Below, piece by piece: positions 22,639-27,173 of a DNA stretch of 27,173 nucleotides. Under the pieces are notes generated by a model. That model was given only the letters and a program-made list of their open reading frames with translations. It made no database searches and had not been told where the DNA came from. Each line of letters opens with the position of its first letter. The first letter of the stretch is position 1. Origin of the DNA: Deltaproteobacteria bacterium (GTDB lineage Bacteria; Desulfobacterota; Binatia; UBA9968); contig JACPDC010000092.1 in assembly GCA_016184235.1 (NCBI GenBank), positions 1 to 27,173 on the forward strand. Reading direction: 5' to 3'. The position numbers were made by a program, and so were the translations under genes.

Positions 22639-24549
22639 ATGCTGGATTTTCTGCGCAAGAAAAAAAGATCCTGGGTGATTACGCTCTTTCTGGCTATTAT
22701 TGTGCTGGTTTTTGTCCTTTGGGGAGTCGGGAGTTATGTCAACGAGCCGAGATTGGAAAGCGTCGCGGAAGTGAACGGAGAAGTGATCAGCCAGAGGGAA
22801 TTTGAGGTTCATTACCAGAGGCTGGTCGAATTGTATCGAGGTCTGTTCAAGGGGACTTTGACCCAGGAGACCCTGCGGGGCCTCAATCTGAGAGGCGCCA
22901 TCGTCGAGGAGCTGGTCCAAAAGCGTCTGTTGCTGCAAGAGGCCCGACGGCTTGGCCTGGAAGTGTCCGACGAAGAGATCATGGAGGCTATCGCCAGGGC
23001 CCCGGAGTTCCAGGTCGACGGCCGCTTTAGTAAGAACCGCTATCTCCAGGTCCTGCGGTCGAACCGGGTGAGCCCGGCGCAATTCGAGGTCGAGCGACGG
23101 GAGCAGATCACCATTCAAAAACTCTATGACATCATTCAGGACTCCCTCCAGGTCACCGACGGAGAGCTAAGAGAAAGGTATCGCCTGGAGCAGGAAAGGG
23201 TAAACTATTATTTTCTCCGCCTTGCGGCGGGCGATTTCGTGCCGCGAGTCCAGGTTACGCCGGAGGAGATTAAGAATTATTACGAACGGAACCGAGAGGC
23301 CCTCAAAGAGCCTTTAAAGGTCCAGGTAGAGTACCTGAGGTACCCTTTTGATTATTTTTCCTCGCAGGTCCAAATCGGCGAAAAGGAGGCGGAAGATTAT
23401 TACCGGACCCATCGCGATGAAAAGTTTTACCAGCCCAAGGGAGTCCGTCTGCGTCATATCCTCTTGCGCCTGCCTCCCGCCGGGGATCCGAAACAAAAGG
23501 AGACCGTGCGCTCTAAGGCCGAGGCGGCGCTTCAGGAAGCCCGCACGGGAAAGGATTTTGCCGGGCTGGTGAGAAGGTACTCTGAGGACCCAAGCGCGGC
23601 GCAGGGCGGCGATGCCGGATGGTTCGCACAGGGCCAGTTGTTGCCGTCCGTAGAAAAAGTCGCCTTTGCTTTGAAAAAGGGGGAGATCAGCGGTGTGGTG
23701 GAGAGCACCTTGGGGTACCACATCCTCAAGGCGGAGGAGGTGCGCGAGGCGAAAACCAAGGGTTTCAAGGAAACAAGAGAGGAGATCGTGCGCGCCATCA
23801 AGGCGGAACGTGGCAGAAGCGAGGCAGCCAGGGCGGCTGATGCGGACCGGGAAAAGGCGCTGTCAGGATCGGAGTTGTCGGCGTTGGCTAAGGAAAGAGG
23901 AGTGCCGTTAAGAGTCACGCCCTTTTTCTCCGGCTCTGATCCTCTCCCGGAAGTAGGTCAGGTAGGGGATTTCCAGAAGGCGGCCTTTTCTCTCCCGGTT
24001 AAGGAGCTGAGTCCGGTCATCGAGGGGCCCAACGCCTATTACCTCGTGAGGGTAAACCAGAGACGGGAGCCGTTGGTCCCGCCTCTTGAGTCTGCTCGCC
24101 TCGATATAGAGAAGAGACTGAAAGAAACAAAGGCCATGGAGCTCGCGTCGCAGAAGGCCAACAGCTTGCTCGGAGAGCTGAAAAAGCAAAGAGACATCAA
24201 AAAACTTGCGGCGGACCATGGGTTGCAGGTGGAGGAGACCGGATGGTTTGTCCGCAGCGAGCCGGAGATCGCGAAGATCGGCGTGCTTCAGGAAATCCGG
24301 CCCGGCGGCATTCCGATCTCCTCCCACCAACCCGTCGCGGACCGGATCTACTCCCAAAGGGCGAGCCTTTACCTTTTTGCCTTCAAGGAGGGCCAGGCGG
24401 CGGACATGGAGCGCTTTGAGAAAGAGAAAAGTCAGCTTCACGCGCAGGTGCTGGCAGCGAAAAGGCGAATGGCCTTGCAGAAATTTATCGACGGGCTGAA
24501 GGCGAAGGCCAAAATCGCGGTTCCCGCCCGCTCCCTGGAAGAGAGCTGA
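22639..24549 (+). CDS. PpiD/SurA-like membrane-anchored peptidyl-prolyl isomerase
   Basis: 636 residues. Residues 1-12 are basic and cytoplasmic, then one membrane anchor (WVITLFLAIIVLVFVLWGVG) and a SurA_N-like chaperone domain (about 35-210, ESVAEVNGEVISQREFEVHYQRL). A parvulin rotamase domain follows (about 265-370, GVRLRHILLRLP, FAGLVRRYSEDPSAAQGGDAGWFAQGQLLPSVEKVAFAL, ESTLGYHILKAEE). The C-terminal region (about 400-630) resembles a second degenerate parvulin and PpiD tail. It assists folding of outer-membrane and exported proteins in the periplasm. The length and single anchor fit PpiD better than soluble SurA. GGAGAGGAC precedes the ATG by about 10 nt. It is divergent from mreB. Confidence 0.92.
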   Translation: MLDFLRKKKRSWVITLFLAIIVLVFVLWGVGSYVNEPRLESVAEVNGEVISQREFEVHYQRLVELYRGLFKGTLTQETLRGLNLRGAIVEELVQKRLLLQEARRLGLEVSDEEIMEAIARAPEFQVDGRFSKNRYLQVLRSNRVSPAQFEVERREQITIQKLYDIIQDSLQVTDGELRERYRLEQERVNYYFLRLAAGDFVPRVQVTPEEIKNYYERNREALKEPLKVQVEYLRYPFDYFSSQVQIGEKEAEDYYRTHRDEKFYQPKGVRLRHILLRLPPAGDPKQKETVRSKAEAALQEARTGKDFAGLVRRYSEDPSAAQGGDAGWFAQGQLLPSVEKVAFALKKGEISGVVESTLGYHILKAEEVREAKTKGFKETREEIVRAIKAERGRSEAARAADADREKALSGSELSALAKERGVPLRVTPFFSGSDPLPEVGQVGDFQKAAFSLPVKELSPVIEGPNAYYLVRVNQRREPLVPPLESARLDIEKRLKETKAMELASQKANSLLGELKKQRDIKKLAADHGLQVEETGWFVRSEPEIAKIGVLQEIRPGGIPISSHQPVADRIYSQRASLYLFAFKEGQAADMERFEKEKSQLHAQVLAAKRRMALQKFIDGLKAKAKIAVPARSLEES

Positions 24550-24603
24550 TTCCAGCTGAGCGAGCCCGATCTCAGGCAAAATTTTCCCGGCAGAGGACTG
24601 TGG

Positions 24604-25191
24604 ATGCGGATTTTGCTTCTCAGACATGGGGAGACCGATTGGAATCTCCAGGGACGCTGCCAGGGCGTCGCGGACATAGATCTCAACGACACGGGCAGGT
24701 ATTCCAGCGACCTCAAGCGGGCGATTCAGACCGCCGAGATTATCGGCGGGGCGCACCGGCTGGAGGTGGCAGTGGATGGCGATTTTCGTGAGCTCGACCA
24801 CGGGGCTTTTGAAGGACTGACCTTTGCCGATATTCGGACTTCCTACCCTGACTTTCTTGAGCGCTGGCGAAGCGAGCCGGCGGAGCTGGTCGTCCCCGGC
24901 GGAGAGCGGCTGGTGGATGTGGAAAAAAGGGCTTGGAAGGGCATAGAGCGGGTCGTGCAGGGCCATCCCGCCAACGCAACGGTCGTGGTGGTGAGCCACA
25001 ACTTTCCCATCCTGACTGTTCTCTGCCGCATTACGGGGACGCCGCTGAACGGCTACCGCACCTTCCGCGTTGCGCCTTGCGAGCTCCGCAGCATCAGCTA
25101 TGACTCCAAGGCCGGATGGAGCATCCTGCAGATGGCCGGCGGCGATGGCGGATCAGCCGCCCCGAACAAAGGAACTGTTTCTTTGGGCTAG
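24604..25191 (+). CDS. Histidine phosphatase (phosphoglycerate mutase-like), with internal in-frame deletion
   Basis: 195 residues of the histidine phosphatase branch related to GpmB/CobC. The phosphohistidine motif LLLRHGET (H8) starts the protein. E and H of the second half are in FRELDHGAFEGLTFADI and VVVVSHNFPILTVL. Normally about 20 residues (GxxQAxxLAxxL...) separate LNxTG from YSSDLKRAxQTAEII. Here GR (32) runs directly into YSSD (33), so the first helix and second strand are missing without loss of frame. The enzyme may be misfolded or the sequence misassembled. The C-terminal extension after about residue 175 is polar and unconserved. Substrate unknown. AGAGG lies 8 nt before the ATG. 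Confidence 0.85.
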   Translation: MRILLLRHGETDWNLQGRCQGVADIDLNDTGRYSSDLKRAIQTAEIIGGAHRLEVAVDGDFRELDHGAFEGLTFADIRTSYPDFLERWRSEPAELVVPGGERLVDVEKRAWKGIERVVQGHPANATVVVVSHNFPILTVLCRITGTPLNGYRTFRVAPCELRSISYDSKAGWSILQMAGGDGGSAAPNKGTVSLG

Positions 25192-25306
25192 TCGTCACTC
25201 CGCAGCTATTTTTTCCTTCCGTTCGACTCTCTCGTCGGTCCCGATCCTTTGCCGTTTTGCGACACTTTTTGATGAAGTTGCCGTAGGACGTCACCCGGTC
25301 GCGCTG

Positions 25307-25346
25307 ATTACCTGCCAAACAACGCCAAGGCAGTTGGCGTGGTAAT
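25307..25346. other. Nested inverted repeat upstream of the coiled-coil gene
   Basis: An inner 7-bp stem, ACGCCAA (25322-25328) / TTGGCGT (25334-25340), with loop GGCAG is flanked by ATTACC (25307-25312) / GGTAAT (25341-25346). It ends about 33 nt before the next start codon. It could be an operator, a leader hairpin or the end of the phosphatase transcript. No T-run follows. Confidence 0.35.
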
Positions 25347-25379
25347 TGCATCTCCATAGAACAAGAGGGCTTAAGATCG

Positions 25380-26789
25380 ATGGAAAATCTCCAGGGCTTG
25401 GTATTTTCGGAACTGCCTATTCCCACCTGGCAGTTGGTTCTCTACACCGTTTTGACCTGCATCTTCATACTGACCCGGAGGATTAGATCCTTCCTGCTGA
25501 CTACCTGTGTGTTCGCGCTCTACTGGACATTTCACTTTTTGCGCGCCCAGTGGTTCGCTGCTGCCGGCGGTGAATTTCTGGGGCCGGCCATTTACGGCTT
25601 TTTCAGCTTGGTCCTCGTCGGACTTTCATTGCACGCGGTGTTCTTTTTTAGAGAACAGGGGCATTTCCCGGGTCTTTCGAGCTATGAAATCGGCCGTCTC
25701 CGACGCAGTTTGCTGAAGCGCATGGATCAGATGGAGTCCGCCATCTTGCAGGCCGAGGCGAGGGCCGCTCATGAGATCAAAGAGTTCGAGGAAATCAGGC
25801 AGAACATGGAGACCAGGGTCGGCCCGCTGGAGGATCACGTTCACCGGATGGACGAAAACCTCCGTTCCCGGCGGACTGCGGTGGAAGATCTGGAGAGCGA
25901 GCTGCTGAGCCGCATCCACGATCTCGAGAGTCAGGTCAGCGAAAAGGGGGAGTTGTTGCGGTCGCGAGACAAGGAAATTGAAGGGCTGAGGGCGGAGATG
26001 GAGGAACAGGCTCGGAAAGTTGAGGTGCAGCGGGAGGAGGGTGAGGAAAGAATAAGGGGACAAGAGGCCGCCGGGACAAAGACCGAAGAAGAGGTCGCCG
26101 CCGCCATCCGGGATCTCGAGCGCCAATTGGCCGAGAAAGAAGCTCTGTTAATCGCGCGCAACCGGGAGATCAAGGGGCTCTATCAAGAGGAGCGGGAGGA
26201 CAGGCAGGAGTCTTCCTTCCGGGAGCAGGAAGAGAAGCTGTCGGCCCGAGTCTCCCGCCTGGAAGAAGAGCTCCGGGAAAAAGAGGCTCAGTTAAAGGAG
26301 AGCCATCAGCAACTGCAGGACGTGAGATCCGAATTGGAGGCCAAGACGGTCTGGCTCCAGAAACAGCTTCTGGAAAAGGAGCGCGGCGAGAAGTCCAAAG
26401 AGCCGTTGCTTGCGGAGATAGAAGCGCTCAACAAGAGGATCCGAGAGCTGGAAAATCTGGCCAGAGAAAATGACAGCCGGTCGCAGATTCTCTCCAAGGG
26501 CGGCGACACCCGGGCGTCCGGGGCCGACGAGAAGGCCGCCACGCTGCAGATCCTGTTACAAGAGCAGGACGAGTCCTTTGCCAGAAGGACCGCTTCGTAC
26601 CAGGAAGTAGTCGAAAGTCTCACTGCCCGGATAAAGGAACTGGAGAAGCAATTGAAGGAGAACGGGACACCGGCTCACGCCCACAACGGGGAGAAAAGCA
26701 GGAAGCGAGGAAGGGGTGTCCAGGCAAGAGAGGAGTCGGGAGATCCCACGCCGGATACCGAGGATACTCCCGCTCGATTCGGGTTCTAA
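25380..26789 (+). CDS. Membrane-anchored long coiled-coil protein of unknown function
   Basis: 469 residues. Three hydrophobic spans lie in the first 92 residues (WQLVLYTVLTCIFIL, FLLTTCVFALYWTFHFL, AIYGFFSLVLVGLSLHAVFFF). From about 105 to 430 the sequence is a nearly continuous, highly charged heptad coiled coil rich in Glu, Arg and Leu (LEDLESELLSRIHDLESQVSEK-type repeats). A basic-then-acidic disordered tail (about 435-469, ending DTPARFGF) closes it. No enzymatic motif is visible. The layout suggests a membrane-tethered cytoplasmic scaffold. The coiled-coil part would match many unrelated proteins, so homology claims should rest on the N-terminal 100 residues. AGAGGG lies about 10 nt before the ATG. 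Confidence 0.75.
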   Translation: MENLQGLVFSELPIPTWQLVLYTVLTCIFILTRRIRSFLLTTCVFALYWTFHFLRAQWFAAAGGEFLGPAIYGFFSLVLVGLSLHAVFFFREQGHFPGLSSYEIGRLRRSLLKRMDQMESAILQAEARAAHEIKEFEEIRQNMETRVGPLEDHVHRMDENLRSRRTAVEDLESELLSRIHDLESQVSEKGELLRSRDKEIEGLRAEMEEQARKVEVQREEGEERIRGQEAAGTKTEEEVAAAIRDLERQLAEKEALLIARNREIKGLYQEEREDRQESSFREQEEKLSARVSRLEEELREKEAQLKESHQQLQDVRSELEAKTVWLQKQLLEKERGEKSKEPLLAEIEALNKRIRELENLARENDSRSQILSKGGDTRASGADEKAATLQILLQEQDESFARRTASYQEVVESLTARIKELEKQLKENGTPAHAHNGEKSRKRGRGVQAREESGDPTPDTEDTPARFGF

Positions 26790-27173
26790 GAACAAGGCGA
26801 GAAACGCCCTCCTGTTTTCCCTGCTCATGACAACCATCCCAACGGCTAAGAAGATATAGAGAAAAGAATAAAAATACCTGAAGCGAGGATCGGGGATCAA
26901 AAGCTGGGTGGAGAAAAGAAAGAAAATAAGCGCCGCCTCGCCTAAAGAGAAGGAAAGATTTGCCAGCACAGCCACAGCAAAAAGCGATTGCGCCGCGGTC
27001 AGGAGAATCTCTTCTACCTGGCGGTTGTCCATGTGCATCGGCGTGATTTGGCCTGCGGAAATCATATAGACAATCGGAAGCATCCCTATCAGCAAAGTCC
27101 ATTGGTTGACCTTGGAGGAGATGAGTGTCCCGATACTGGCCCCGGGATTGGCTCTCAAGGCAAACAGAATTGC
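26556..27173 (-). CDS. Na+/Ca2+-exchanger-like membrane protein, C-terminal part (5' end outside window)
   Basis: The frame is open to the right edge and reads AILFALRANPGASIGTLISS followed by KVNQWTLLIGMLPIVYMISAG. This is an exchanger-type alpha-repeat helix with GTLISSKVNQWTLL, as in sodium/calcium antiporter-like proteins. More spans follow (QSLFAVAVLANLSFSLGEAALIFFLFSTQLLI, FLYIFLAVGMVVMS). After about 26790 the frame continues antisense to the coiled-coil gene for 234 nt with no family features, so the natural end is probably near SRENRRAFLALFLEPE and its stop codon may have been lost. The start lies beyond the window. The two genes converge without a visible terminator. Confidence 0.65.
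   Translation of the reverse strand, partial: AILFALRANPGASIGTLISSKVNQWTLLIGMLPIVYMISAGQITPMHMDNRQVEEILLTAAQSLFAVAVLANLSFSLGEAALIFFLFSTQLLIPDPRFRYFYSFLYIFLAVGMVVMSRENRRAFLALFLEPESSGSILGIRRGISRLLSCLDTPSSLPAFLPVVGVSRCPVLLQLLLQFLYPGSETFDYFLVRSGPSGKGLVLLL

Overview
The window reads as a chromosomal segment of an uncultured, fairly GC-rich Gram-negative bacterium. It carries a complete-looking mreB-mreC-mreD-mrdA-rodA cell-shape cluster, a PpiD/SurA-type periplasmic foldase, TlpA/CcdA thiol chemistry and several solute-binding proteins. The style (orphan NMT1-like and iron-type binding proteins, deltaproteobacteria-like mre cluster) suggests a Desulfobacterota, Binatota or Methylomirabilota-like lineage. 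That is inference; no rRNA or tRNA is present to place it.

Layout. 45-788 (+) is a heme-oxygenase-like (TenA/PqqC fold) protein. 851-5887 (-) is a three-gene operon in visibly less GC-rich DNA: a molybdopterin oxidoreductase, an NMT1-like binding protein and an FAD dehydrogenase. It lies downstream of a near-consensus sigma-54 promoter at 6103-6118. 6326-9073 (+) holds a secreted kelch propeller, a second small propeller protein and an iron-type ABC binding protein. 9110-11480 (-) is a redox/signalling operon: an OsmC-family protein with an in-frame TGA, a response regulator and a thioredoxin-TPR co-chaperone (YbbN/CnoX). 11809-12115 (+) is a compact transcription unit with a strong sigma-70 promoter, a perfect Shine-Dalgarno site, a 13-codon lysine-rich ORF and a strong terminator. 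12148-17178 (+) holds an alpha/beta hydrolase, tlpA-ccdA, folE, pepA and trxA. 17175-22449 (-) is the mre/rod cluster. 22639-26789 (+) holds ppiD, a histidine phosphatase and a membrane-anchored coiled-coil protein. A truncated Na+/Ca2+-exchanger-like protein enters from the right edge on the minus strand.

The most notable item is at 10962-11480. Two short ORFs, separated only by TGA, together form one OsmC-family protein of 172 residues. The TGA falls exactly where the family has its catalytic peroxidatic Cys. The mRNA just after the TGA can form a 7-bp hairpin with a GGU-starting apical loop 19 nt downstream, which is the geometry of a bacterial SECIS element. I read it as a selenocysteine-containing OsmC peroxidase, co-transcribed with a response regulator and CnoX. 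Together with tlpA-ccdA and trxA this makes the middle of the window rich in thiol/selenol redox functions.

Two genes look internally deleted. mrdA (PBP2) lacks about 50 residues, including the SxN motif, with a frameshift. The histidine phosphatase lacks about 20 residues in frame. Assembly error and real lesion cannot be told apart here.
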